DNA from: Sthenelais limicola
Taxonomy: Eukaryota > Annelida > Polychaeta > Phyllodocida > Sigalionidae
NCBI GenBank assembly: GCA_942159475.1
Contig: OW804097.1
Location: 54,146,986 to 54,210,985 of the forward strand
Reading direction: 5' to 3'
Length of the DNA stretch: 64,000 nucleotides
The notes beneath the pieces are model-generated. The model did not search any database and had not been told where the DNA came from. It saw nothing but the letters and a program-made list of their open reading frames with translations. Of this stretch, positions 50,401 to 58,559 are shown piece after piece (the stretch's first letter is position 1; each line of letters opens with the position of its first letter). A program made the translations under genes and the position numbers.

Positions 50401-53400
50401 TTCGAGACTGTAGATCGCGCCACCGCATTATGTGGCCAAATGTAACTGAGTAGGAGTTGATCCTCTCCTTCTCTAATGCCCTCCGTTCTATCAATATACT
50501 CAAGAACACAAAGAACTGGGCATAACAGTGGATTGTCCGGAAATCTGGGCACCGATATGATATCCAAAGGATCGCCTGGGCGATTATGTTTCAACAAATG
50601 CTTCATCTGGACCCGCAGAAACTTAGAATCACACTGCAGGCCCGAAACATTAAATCTCCAAATGGTTTGACCCCTTTGTGCGGAAGTCAACAATAACAGA
50701 ACAGTAGTTTTTAACGTTAATTCTTTCAAATCTAACTTTTCATTGGGACCCCATTTAACGAACAGGTCAAAAACTAACGAGACGTCCCATGTAGACGTAT
50801 ACCTAGGCTTCAGAGGTCTGTCATTATAAATTGCTCTTACCAACATACAAATATAGTGGTTCTGTCCAGCCGTGAAACCTGCTACATTAGGTGCAATAGC
50901 TGAGATTGCCGAACGTGCAATCCCTAGCGTGCTTGACGCAATACCTGAGTTTGCTAGAAGTCTAAGAAAATCTGTATACGCCCTTAAAGAGGGTTCATAC
51001 ATATCATAATCGTTAACACAACAAAATTCCATCCACCTGTTGATGAACGGAATGTAAGACTTTCTAGTGTTCTCTCTCCATGAGTGTTGAAGAAGATTAG
51101 CAGTTTTTAACGATAAGCCCTGTTTTAGTAAGTTCCTTGTAAGAAGCGGCAGGCTATAAGGGGGATTCTTGATACCGAATCCGTCACTTTCCCCTTGTCT
51201 GGATGATGTAGGTTTCCGACTTGCTTCGGTAGGTACATGAGATCTGTCGCCGTTGACGTGACTACTGCATACCAGCTTTGTCCTGGCCAGTCCGGGACTA
51301 TGAGAATGCCTTGTGCTCTGTCCCTCTGCAGTTTTTGCCACACTCTGGCTACCAAACTGAAAGGAGGAAAAATGTATAAACTTTCACCAAAGTTCCAGTT
51401 AAATGAGAAGGCATCAGTAATTTCCGCCCCTGGGTCTGGGCCCCAACTACAGTACCTGCTAGTTTTGTTATTTAATCTCGAGGCAAATAGGTCAAACATG
51501 GGCTTTCCCCACTTAGATACAATTAGTTTGTAAATGTCTGGGTTTAACTCCCATTCTACATTGTCAGAAAAGTTTCTCGAGAGAAAATCCGCTTCCTCGT
51601 TGTTCACACCAGGTACATGAGCGGCTACTAACCAAACATTATTAGTTTCTGCCCACAACCAAATTTTCTTGGCTACCTCTTGACAAGGGAGGGACTTAAC
51701 CCCGCCCATTTTATTTATGTACGAGACTGTAACTGTGTTATCCGAAAGTACCTTGACACACACATTGGACGCTAAGCAAAGGCTTTGGAGTCCCAAATAC
51801 ACTGCTAAAAGTTCTTTAACATTGATGTGGAGTTTGTATTCTTCTGAATCCCATCTCCCGTTAGCTTGTTTACCTAAGAGCGTGGCCCCCCAACCTGCGT
51901 TGGAGGCATCAGTGAACATAATTAGATCTGGATCTATCGTTCTAATGTTTTTGTACGCAAAAGTAACATGTTCTTTCCACCAAAAGACATTTTCCCATCC
52001 TGCTGGAGAGGGAGACATAACCGCTTCATAACTTCCCCAGTTATTTTTAAGCGCAGAGATCTTATCAATTTCTAATTCTTTTACATGGTTTGGTCCATAC
52101 TCAACTGCTACTCCGTACGCAATCATGAGCCCAATGAGGCCTGCAAATTCTTTGATCGAGGCACTTTGTTTAGCGATAATTTCGTCACAAACTTTTATCA
52201 TTTTCTCCCTTTTATCGTCTGTCAATGAAACCGTCATGGCATCAGAGTCAATAATAAATCCTAAAAACACTAGTCTTTTTGAAGGAAGAAACACCGATTT
52301 CTCATCATGAACTCTAAATCCTAGTTTAATCAGTTGATTTTTTAGTTCGAGCGTGCTTTCTTTGCATTTCTCGTAGCTCAGTTCCATAACAAATGAGTCA
52401 TCAATATAAGGGAAACAGCTGATCCCTCTACTTCTCAGGTCGGCATACACCGGCTGGAGTAATTTTGTGAAGATATAAGGTGCACAAGCCAGTCCCATAG
52501 GTAAACAAGTGTATTGGAGCGTGGTCCCTTGCCATCTAAATCTAAGGTATTTCCTAAAGTCATGTCTCACTGGGACTGAATAATAAGCATCCCTGAGGTC
52601 GATACTGGCCATAAAGGCCCCTGGTACAACTAAGTCTAACGCTGCCTGCAGGGAAAACATCTTAAAATGTTCATAATGTACTCCCTTATTAAAGAGAGAC
52701 AAGTCAATAATCATCCTAAATTTCCCGTTTGGTTTAGGTCTTAAGAAGACATTCGATAAGAATTGATCGTAACTCTCGTTAGTGAATTCAAGGACTCCTT
52801 TTGTTAACAGTTCATTAATCTCATCTTGTATGATATTAAATTGCTCCCCTGACGCTTTGAACGGGGGCGGAGGGAAAGGTTGATAAGGAACATAATCAAG
52901 TGGAATATGAGCTCCGGTCACCACTTGGAAAATCCAAGGATCACTAGTAATCAGTTGCCAGAAATGTACTTTATCTGCAATTGCTCCCGCAATGAAATGT
53001 GATATAGGGGGACTCACCGCAATTACTTCTGCTTGGCGCCCCCCCTCGGCTGAAAATTCTGACGTGGTTGAGAATTTGGCTGCCGAGGACGAAACTGTTG
53101 TTGTTGTTGAGGTTGCTGCTGAGGGAACCTCGGAGCGTAAGATTGCTGCCATCCATTCATTTGCATCTGAGGCATCATAGCTTGTTGCTGCATGTTGCCC
53201 ATGTAGCCACCACGGCCACGGCCGCGACCTCTCTTTCCTCCCCTGCCTCTGGAGGGAGCACTCTTTTCCAGCCTTTTCTTGACTTTGAAGGCAGTGTCAG
53301 AGTCGTCCATCTTTTCCTTGACGTTGCCCCCGAGGAGAAACTCTGAAGACGAGGGAGTTTTAGCTGTAAACACTCCCTGATATCTCGGATCTACTGCTTT

Positions 53401-56400
53401 CTGGAGAGCCTCTTTCCTACGAGAGTTGATCTCTTGTGCCACAAAGCACTGCAGTCTCACCGCATCTCTGAGTTGAAGTCCCGCTTCCTTAAGCTTGACC
53501 AGGGGCAAGAGTTCCTCGAAAACTTTGGCAATAATAGCAACAGAAGAGAACAGAGCCCTCTGCATATAGCGAAACTTTTTGTCATTGTCCTTAGGGTCTT
53601 TGCCAATAGCTTCGAAAATGATGTTATCCACCAGCGGAACTTTCATCCAATCCATGTTGTCCGGTCTGGGGAAACCAGTAATCAAATCATCTACCTTACT
53701 TCTCGTAGGTTTAGGGATATATCTGTCAATACTCGCCTTGAGTACATCCTTGATCGGAGGGCCAACTACCTCGTCCTCGTTCACTGCCAGGTCGGCCAAA
53801 ACTTTTTTCTCTAGTTCTGACATGTTACCGCCCAGCTTAGCTGCTAGAGCTAACAACGAATCTTCATTATTTTCCCCCGGAAAATCTTCCTCTTCCTCAT
53901 AATATTCTTCTTCCTCTGACAGGTCATGAACTCTTTTCGAATGATAGAACTGAGGCTGTTGGGGAAAGTTATAACCCGGATTCTGTTGCATGCCCCAATT
54001 CCATTGAGGTTGCTGCCACTGTTGAGGCTGTTGCCACTGTTGACCGTAGAAAGGGTTCGGCTGAGGGAATTGTGGCTGATATTGATACTGAGGAGGCATA
54101 AGCCCCTGCTGATATCCGTTTAGATTCATCTGAGGCACCGCGAAGTTGGGCTGCTGCACGTTCTGAGCCAGCGGGGCCGCCGGTCTCCCTGCGAGACCCG
54201 GATCAGCGCCATGTTGTGCGGCTCCCTGATTTGGCGGGAAACCGTCAGCCGCTTCCCTAACAACGTTCTCCATCTTGTTTTCTTCACCGTTAACACCGTT
54301 AGCCGCCGCTGCTGCCGGCCCATTGGCATTGATGTTAGGATTTTCATCTGCCATAACAACTGATTCTATGACTCTCCGAGAACTTTTTGGCACACTTTTC
54401 ACAGTTCTTAATTCTTTCGGAATGAAATTTTCGTCCGATACAAAACCGGCTCTCGCACTGTTCCAAGTACGTCTGGGCATTCAAGCGCTGAACTGCAAAA
54501 TTCAAGACAAAACACGACCATTAGGTAATTGTCTGAGGTAAAATGGAGTAACAACGGCGGTTTACAACCTACCACTCCAAAAATCAAGTTTTCGAGAAAA
54601 ATTTCTCGAATTAAACACATAAATAAGGGTAAAAACTTACCCAACCCAAACGTCGCGTGTCTAGCTGCTCGGAATTCCGTGTCTACTGACGTCATAGCGC
54701 GCAGCCGGAAGTGTCGTATCTCACAGAGTCTAGAACCACTTCCGTGGTGGCCGAGACATAATTTGACCGACTTCAACACCATCCACTGAATAGGGGAATT
54801 TGCATAGCCACTAGGAACTTAAGAAATCAGTGTGAAGTATAACCGTACACATTATTCCCAGAATATAAATTGCCAATAACCCCTTAGGTTTTATAGAATG
54901 TACAGTAGGAGGCCCACAACAAGTGTATAATACCGATCATGTATTCATAATCCATAAACGTTTTAGAGCAAATGGTAGGCCTATTGCATAAGATATTCTG
55001 GTTATTTTTTGATAAAAATATGGCTAAATATTAGTATGTCTGATTCAAAGTGAAACTGTAATAGACATGCACCTTGGCACCTGCTAATCCCCTATTTCTG
55101 GTAACTGATGTCACCCACCCATGTCGTCCCCCTTTTTTTCGGAATGTGAATTTTGATTGTTAGTTTCAAAATATGAGAAAAAGGAATTAGTCCACATTGA
55201 AATACATATTTGCTGACATAAACTGTTGTTTTATATACATAAAGTGGAAAAATGTACAAAATATTAACACTGAAATCTTTATGGAAATTATGATGAGAAT
55301 ACACCAGAAGTCTTCATTCTTCCTGGAAAATTCACAAATTTGTTTTGGGTGCCCCCCCCCCCCACAGGAGGTGTATTCCCTCTCGCATCCTCCCCATCGC
55401 TGCGCTTAGCGCAGTGCTGTGAGGCCTCACAACTAAAACCGCTCCCCTACCAACATGCAAATCTCCCCTACTCAAAACCTTAACAACTTAAAAGCCCTGT
55501 AAAGGTCACCAGAACTGAGTTTTATAATTCTAGTAGTTTGTATAAAATTGGCATCTATACTTTCCCTAAAGAGAATACTTAAATCTTGTGGAGCACAACT
55601 ACATTTGTTGCCCCATTCATATAATTATCTTATCCATCGATTCACACACTTTACACTTACTGGTACAATTATTTCTCACTTCAGCCACTAAGAGACGTAT
55701 TTATGACGTAGATATCCATATGGAACTATAGGTCAAAATTAAACTGGCAAAGACATGGATTTAAATCATTCATTTAAGTCTACATTAAAATTTCATGAAA
55801 CATTGATCCTTTATTTTGATCTTTGAATCGTTTGATACAGTTTTTTTAAAGAAAAGTGTATGATTAATTAGAAATATGATTTTTGATTAATATTGCTAGG
55901 TATTTCAATTAGAAATATCCCCTAAATCCAACTGATTGGTTCTCATGATAGCCAAATAATAAATTAGTTTAATTCATCTGTTAAATCCCACACTATAAAC
56001 TATCAAAATCATCCTGAATCGAATAAAATAATCTTGTGCAACCTGAAGTTCTAGTTAAATTGGTATTTCATGACGCCCACAGTTTAAATAACATTTGATG
56101 CCCACAAGTTTCCATAAATTCATATATGATGATCAACTATCCTGTATAGCTTCACATGTAAATCTGTAGGATTATAAACCGTTGTGGTAATATCCAAGTA
56201 TCATGTTATAATCAGTTTCATGAGATATATAATTAGCTCTCACAACTTTTTTAAATGAAAATATATTAGACAGATTTACCTGAAACAGTTATTCCAGTGG
56301 CCACTGAGAGATATTTACTGAAGTAATCTTCTGCTATAGTCATGGTTGGAGAATAGGCGAGGCAGCAGCCCACCCCATAGAGAAAGGAGAAGCTGAGGTA

Positions 56401-57344
56401 GAGCCAGGTCATGGAAGTCATTGCAGAGGAGATCAACATGGACAGGGCACACAGCAGAGAACCAATGACTATTGACCACCTGACACCAATCTTTAGAATA
56501 ACTGCTGTGGCCATTGGTCCGAGGAGCATTGTTATTCCATATGCCAATGATCCTGCCCAAGCTACAAAATAAAAACGAAAATGACAAGATTATTGATGTA
56601 ACCTGACTTAGCGAGGGAATTTTAAACCTTTTAAGAAAATGGTAGGCTAGGCTAGGCCTACAGGAAAAAAAAATAAATAAAAAGTATGTGGTCAAAGTTT
56701 ACAATAAGTTATGACCAGCCTAGGCTGCCTTTTTGCCCCAATGTTTTTATTCAGGCAGATCAACAGATACATACACTCTCACAAATGTCAATGACAATAT
56801 GATCATGATTTTTTTTCCAGACATTACTATATTATACCCCATAACCACTTTTTTTTGTTATGAATCACTCAGTAATAGGGAACTGTCTTTCCACAAAATC
56901 TGAAGCACAAGAATTATACAACATTCTCAGCATTATTTACTTACAAAGTTACGCATATCCCTAACTTTCATGTTTTCAATTTGGTACCGTACCAAACTAA
57001 AAATAACAGATCAAAAATGTTTTTCAATCCCTACCGGCAGTACTCTTCGCTGCTTTGAATTCATCGATGAAAGCTACGAAGAAAACTCCAAAGCAATGGA
57101 GAACTCCGACAATAACAACCTGTATTGTAAAGGACGCAAAACAAACAAGCCAAGCATATTTACTGTCCTTTACAATATTGCCTTTTGTCTTGAACTCGTC
57201 GCCATTTTGGCTTTGGGTCGGAGTTGGCGAAGCGGCGACGTCCTCTTCTGTTTTCCCGAGATCCTCAAAGTAATCGGTTTGGGATGTTTGGATTGCTTTC
57301 TTTTCCCCTATTTGTTTCTTGTCTGATAAAGACGAGAATTCCAT
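34339..57344 (-). CDS. Monocarboxylate transporter-like protein (SLC16, MFS), six exons
   Basis: Exons 57344-57035, 56561-56280, 44679-44390, 42856-42487, 36483-35963 and 35403-34339 join through GT..AG borders with matching phases (1,1,0,1,0) to 945 codons. SLC16 proteins are twelve-helix plasma-membrane carriers, many moving lactate, pyruvate or other monocarboxylates with protons. Supporting signs are the TM1 segment starting DSKYAWLV in exon 1, AWAGSLAYG at the exon 1/2 join, YFSKYLSVATGI after TM4 in exon 2, and a final helix in exon 5. The family TM1 signature (normally D-G-G-W-G-W) is degenerate here. Residues after about 455 form a long Ser/Pro/Gly/Asn-rich tail, so the protein is nearly twice the usual 450-550 residues. 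The start has a good context (GATCATGG). Substrate cannot be assigned. Confidence 0.85.
35565..35605. repeat. AAAT microsatellite
   Basis: (AAATA/AAATG)n in intron 5 of the SLC16-like gene. Confidence 0.8.
35963..36483 (-). CDS. SLC16-like exon 5
   Basis: The acceptor is CCAATATAG|GCTGG. The exon completes G-WIYDASGSYDLAFHIAG and TM12 (ILLGAAVLFLIPWA), then starts the cytosolic tail, rich in Ser, Gly and Arg with a GGGGGQGRGG patch. It ends GGAAGG|GTAAAG, phase 0. Confidence 0.85.
37070..38120 (+). repeat. Tandem duplication, about 560-bp unit, in intron 4
   Basis: GAAATTTGGTACAG, ATTGACCCATTCTGAAA, CTGTTGCCATGGTAACAT, GGTTGCTAAGCAACTGA and CCAAGATGGCTGCCAAATGG occur in the same order in two units (about 37085-37520 and 37640-38085). 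The unit start recurs a third time near 38360 as AATAGATCTGAGAACCTG. The unit is diverged and AT-rich; no ORF. Confidence 0.7.
38900..42480. other. Intron 4 remainder and low-complexity DNA
   Basis: A G-rich tract lies at about 38980-39050. Otherwise this is intronic AT-rich sequence with no supported exon or RNA gene on either strand. Confidence 0.5.
42487..42856 (-). CDS. SLC16-like exon 4
   Basis: The acceptor is AATTTCCAG|GTCTCG. The exon encodes about residues 295-417: helices 8-11, including LGASTAGGRILFGK and GCFVVMLPLLTV, and GPPVAG before TM12. It ends TCGCAG|GTAAAC, phase 1. Confidence 0.88.
44390..44679 (-). CDS. SLC16-like exon 3
   Basis: The acceptor is TTTTTTCAG|GTAGC. The exon encodes about residues 198-294: GSSFGTLIMNPVAQT, helices 5-6, a charged central loop (KTPDPTPGGMIKKSPLRR) and TM7. 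It ends at CATTTG|GTCAGT, a weaker but acceptable donor, phase 0. Confidence 0.85.
46866..47195 (+). repeat. Direct duplication inside element B
   Basis: About 120 bp starting GCCGAAATAATGTCTAAAAT is repeated 207 bp downstream with few differences, including TGTCCGAATACTTATGCTC and ATTAAATACCCC.ACATATC. Confidence 0.8.
47564..47680 (+). mobile_element. 117-bp SINE-like insertion with 12-bp target duplication
   Basis: The insert is flanked by exact 12-bp copies of CTCTCGTTTATG (47552-47563 and 47681-47692). It ends in an ACTC simple-repeat tail after GGCATTAAGCAACCATT. The related repeat at 31995-32350 lacks the insert. Size, tail and target duplication fit LINE-mobilised SINE insertion; no pol III boxes were recognised, so it may be 5'-truncated. 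Confidence 0.65.
49528..49650 (-). repeat. DIRS copy 2 terminal repeat at element 3' end
   Basis: The outer part 49528-49612 is the exact inverse of 49834-49918. The inner 39 bp (TGTGAGATACGACACTTCCG... to 49650) is the exact inverse of 54687-54725. A TGACGTCA palindrome lies at the inner edge. Confidence 0.85.
49834..49962 (-). repeat. DIRS copy 2 internal complementary region
   Basis: 49834-49920 is the inverse of the low-coordinate end and 49916-49962 is the inverse of the high-coordinate end. They fuse over AAATT. This is the hallmark DIRS signature and defines the element termini. Confidence 0.88.
50133..51341 (-). CDS. DIRS copy 2 tyrosine recombinase
   Basis: The frame encodes 402 residues. 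An N-terminal SAM-like core-binding region (SWRENTRKSYIPFINRWMEF) is followed by the catalytic domain with R223 (SAQRGQT), H333-x-x-R336 (AHSTRSAAT), W359 and Y369 (FARFYHK), the full set expected of a phage-integrase-type recombinase. It ends in a Lys-rich tail. The 5' part overlaps the RT frame, and there is no ATG before about residue 103, so expression probably relies on frameshifting, reinitiation or splicing. The enzyme would integrate the circular element without target duplication. Confidence 0.85.
   Translation of the reverse strand: MAKTAEGQSTRHSHSPGLARTKLVCSSHVNGDRSHVPTEASRKPTSSRQGESDGFGIKNPPYSLPLLTRNLLKQGLSLKTANLLQHSWRENTRKSYIPFINRWMEFCCVNDYDMYEPSLRAYTDFLRLLANSGIASSTLGIARSAISAIAPNVAGFTAGQNHYICMLVRAIYNDRPLKPRYTSTWDVSLVFDLFVKWGPNEKLDLKELTLKTTVLLLLTSAQRGQTIWRFNVSGLQCDSKFLRVQMKHLLKHNRPGDPLDIISVPRFPDNPLLCPVLCVLEYIDRTEGIREGEDQLLLSYIWPHNAVARSTVSNWTKRTLELAGIDTGVYKAHSTRSAATSKALDLGVNMNVLLRQASWSNARTFARFYHKKIDSIKKSVGYTILNNKNKKKKKVVIEKKKK
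51125..53152 (-). CDS. DIRS copy 2 reverse transcriptase/RNase H
   Basis: 675 residues from ATG 53152. RT: FLRPKPNGKFRMIIDL near 146-161, first catalytic aspartate D185 in MASIDLRDAYY, CLPMGLACAP near 227-236, and active-site YIDD at 249-252. RNase H: D415 (FTDASNAGWG), E447, D471 (LSDNTVTVSYIN) and a late D522 (HVPGVNNEEADFLSR). All catalytic residues are intact. The start overlaps the gag frame by 130 bp in another frame and the end overlaps the recombinase frame, the compact layout usual for DIRS elements. It would copy the element's RNA into single-strand DNA. Confidence 0.92.
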   Translation of the reverse strand: MAAILRSEVPSAATSTTTTVSSSAAKFSTTSEFSAEGGRQAEVIAVSPPISHFIAGAIADKVHFWQLITSDPWIFQVVTGAHIPLDYVPYQPFPPPPFKASGEQFNIIQDEINELLTKGVLEFTNESYDQFLSNVFLRPKPNGKFRMIIDLSLFNKGVHYEHFKMFSLQAALDLVVPGAFMASIDLRDAYYSVPVRHDFRKYLRFRWQGTTLQYTCLPMGLACAPYIFTKLLQPVYADLRSRGISCFPYIDDSFVMELSYEKCKESTLELKNQLIKLGFRVHDEKSVFLPSKRLVFLGFIIDSDAMTVSLTDDKREKMIKVCDEIIAKQSASIKEFAGLIGLMIAYGVAVEYGPNHVKELEIDKISALKNNWGSYEAVMSPSPAGWENVFWWKEHVTFAYKNIRTIDPDLIMFTDASNAGWGATLLGKQANGRWDSEEYKLHINVKELLAVYLGLQSLCLASNVCVKVLSDNTVTVSYINKMGGVKSLPCQEVAKKIWLWAETNNVWLVAAHVPGVNNEEADFLSRNFSDNVEWELNPDIYKLIVSKWGKPMFDLFASRLNNKTSRYCSWGPDPGAEITDAFSFNWNFGESLYIFPPFSLVARVWQKLQRDRAQGILIVPDWPGQSWYAVVTSTATDLMYLPKQVGNLHHPDKGKVTDSVSRIPLIACRFLQGTY
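53023..54480 (-). CDS. DIRS copy 2 gag-like protein
   Basis: 485 residues from ATG 54480. A Gln/Pro/Asn/Trp-rich N-terminal half (repeats such as QQWQQPQ) is followed by an acidic stretch (EEEEYYEEEEDF). A central folded region resembles copy 1, and the C-terminus has an RGG box (GRGGKRGRGRGRGG) and poly-Gln. These are plausible RNA-binding and assembly segments. No zinc knuckle was seen. DIRS first ORFs are only loosely conserved, so the assignment rests mainly on position. Confidence 0.75.
   Translation of the reverse strand: MPRRTWNSARAGFVSDENFIPKELRTVKSVPKSSRRVIESVVMADENPNINANGPAAAAANGVNGEENKMENVVREAADGFPPNQGAAQHGADPGLAGRPAAPLAQNVQQPNFAVPQMNLNGYQQGLMPPQYQYQPQFPQPNPFYGQQWQQPQQWQQPQWNWGMQQNPGYNFPQQPQFYHSKRVHDLSEEEEYYEEEEDFPGENNEDSLLALAAKLGGNMSELEKKVLADLAVNEDEVVGPPIKDVLKASIDRYIPKPTRSKVDDLITGFPRPDNMDWMKVPLVDNIIFEAIGKDPKDNDKKFRYMQRALFSSVAIIAKVFEELLPLVKLKEAGLQLRDAVRLQCFVAQEINSRRKEALQKAVDPRYQGVFTAKTPSSSEFLLGGNVKEKMDDSDTAFKVKKRLEKSAPSRGRGGKRGRGRGRGGYMGNMQQQAMMPQMQMNGWQQSYAPRFPQQQPQQQQQFRPRQPNSQPRQNFQPRGGAKQK
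54687..54764 (-). repeat. DIRS copy 2 terminal repeat at element 5' end
   Basis: TGACGTCATAGCGCGCAGCC at the inner edge and GGTGGCCGAGACATAATTT at the outer edge. It pairs with the opposite terminal repeat over 39 bp and, in its outer part, with the internal complementary region. Confidence 0.85.
54790..56260. other. Intron 2 sequence, no feature recognised
   Basis: AT-rich. A small hairpin CTGCGCTTAGCGCAG lies near 55399 and a C-run at 55352-55363. No exon supported. Confidence 0.5.
56280..56561 (-). CDS. SLC16-like exon 2
   Basis: The acceptor is TTTTGTAG|CTTGG. The exon encodes about residues 104-197: helices 2-4 with GITMLLGPMATA and GCCLAYSPTM, then YFSKYLSVATGI, the SLC16-type loop. 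It ends TTTCAG|GTAAAT, phase 1. Confidence 0.88.
57035..57344 (-). CDS. SLC16-like exon 1
   Basis: Encodes residues 1-103 plus one base: a polar cytosolic N-terminus, then TM1 (about residues 64-95). It ends at GCCG|GTAGGG, phase 1. Confidence 0.85.
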
Positions 57345-57560
57345 GATCTTGGACGGAGAAATAAGCTAACGTTAAATAGTTTCATGTCATTTGTGGTATC
57401 TCTCTCTCTGTCTCTCCTACATGATAACAGCTTCTATGACGTCAGTCAGACAGCGACGTCGTTCACGGCGCGCTGCAGCGGTCGTCATAGATAATTTGAC
57501 GTTGCTAAGAGGCTGACATAAAAAGTGAAAACGTTGAATCATCTTCTCTCGGCCTTATTT
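57345..57560 (-). promoter_or_regulatory. Promoter region of SLC16-like gene with CRE-like site
   Basis: Upstream of ATG 57344 lies TGACGTCA at 57437-57444, and a CGACGTCG-type site and TTGACGTTGC follow further upstream. A CT-rich tract (TCTCTCTCTCTGTCTCTCC) is at about 57399-57417. The region is locally GC-richer. No clear TATA box. The CRE identity is by consensus only. Confidence 0.4.
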
Positions 57561-58500
57561 GTGTGTGATAGGCCTAGTCTAGAAATAGAGTCCCATCCAC
57601 AGCTAGGCCTACTTAAATTTTGTATTTAATATTTTTTATTCAGTTACAAAAACATTAGGCTATGTCTTTTCAGTAATTGCTGATCATCTTTAATTTCATT
57701 TTTACTTTAAAAAAAAATATAGATAGAAATAGGCTAATACCGATAGGCTATTATCCATAGGCCTAGGCCTATAGGCCTCCATAAAGAAATAAGCACTCTC
57801 TAAAAACCGTCACCGACGCACGGTTCAAAATCGGGACAATCAAACTGGAATTTACAAAGATTTTCCATTGTCACACCAATTGCATGCAGCAGAACAAATG
57901 GTCTACCGGTTAGTTCCCTACCCTAATATTAACCAGAGCAAGACCAGCTAAAATTACTGTAGGCTAGGCCTAGTGTTACGACATGTGATATCTCCAATAT
58001 TTTTTTAAAAAAAAAAACCATTTATATGTAATTTCGACCTTCCTAATGATTGTTCAGGCTTGCTTGAATTCGGTGAAAAATATTTATGATTGATCTAGTG
58101 AGCTTGTGTAGTAAGGCCTACGCCATAATTAATAGGCCGACAGATAAAGAGACCGTCCTATTTAAACACAGTAGGCCTACCGTAATTGTATAGATCTAGT
58201 AGGCTAATATAATTAATATAATGGATATCTTATGGATACAATTTATTTGGTGCCCTGATAATTTATCATGCCATTAGAATTCTCTTCATTTCAGCTTTTA
58301 AATATGATAATAGGCCTATTTCTAAATTTGTTTTTTGCGACTTTTGACTCGTTTTCATGTGACACATCACATAAAAGTAGGCCCTAATCTGATGTTTAAT
58401 GGATAACATTTGTTTCATATTATTGGGGAAAACGCTTTTAACTTCTCTCTCCTGCCGATATATATATAAACCATGATTTTAAGATATAGATGTGAGCATC
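57561..58500. repeat. Region dense in TAGGCCTA words
   Basis: TAGGCCTA or close variants (AGGCCTAC, TAGGCCTATAGGCCT) occur many times between about 57570 and 58390, and more sparsely across the window (for example 6495, 8146, 11285). The word is palindromic. No gene was recognised in this stretch. Confidence 0.5.
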
Positions 58501-58559
58501 TTGTTGGTACCATGCAGTTTCCTGTGACGAATCATCCACTACACATTCTTTTTTATTAG

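Larger units (their letters stand above)
49528..54764 (-). mobile_element. DIRS-type retrotransposon copy 2, structurally complete
   Basis: The inverted terminal repeats include a perfect 39-bp core (49612-49650 and 54687-54725). The outer 80 bp differ between the ends, and both are copied inverted, side by side, in the internal complementary region (49834-49962). Gag-like, RT/RNase H and tyrosine recombinase frames are all open and overlap in different frames, with catalytic residues present. No target-site duplication is expected for this class. The ends share AATTT, the likely recombination overlap. The element lies in intron 2 of the SLC16-like gene in sense orientation. It may be recently active, but expression is unknown. 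Confidence 0.9.

Noticed and set aside
53068..54123. Plus-strand frames of up to 126 codons opposite the DIRS gag
   Set aside because: They are antisense shadows of the minus-strand gag frame.
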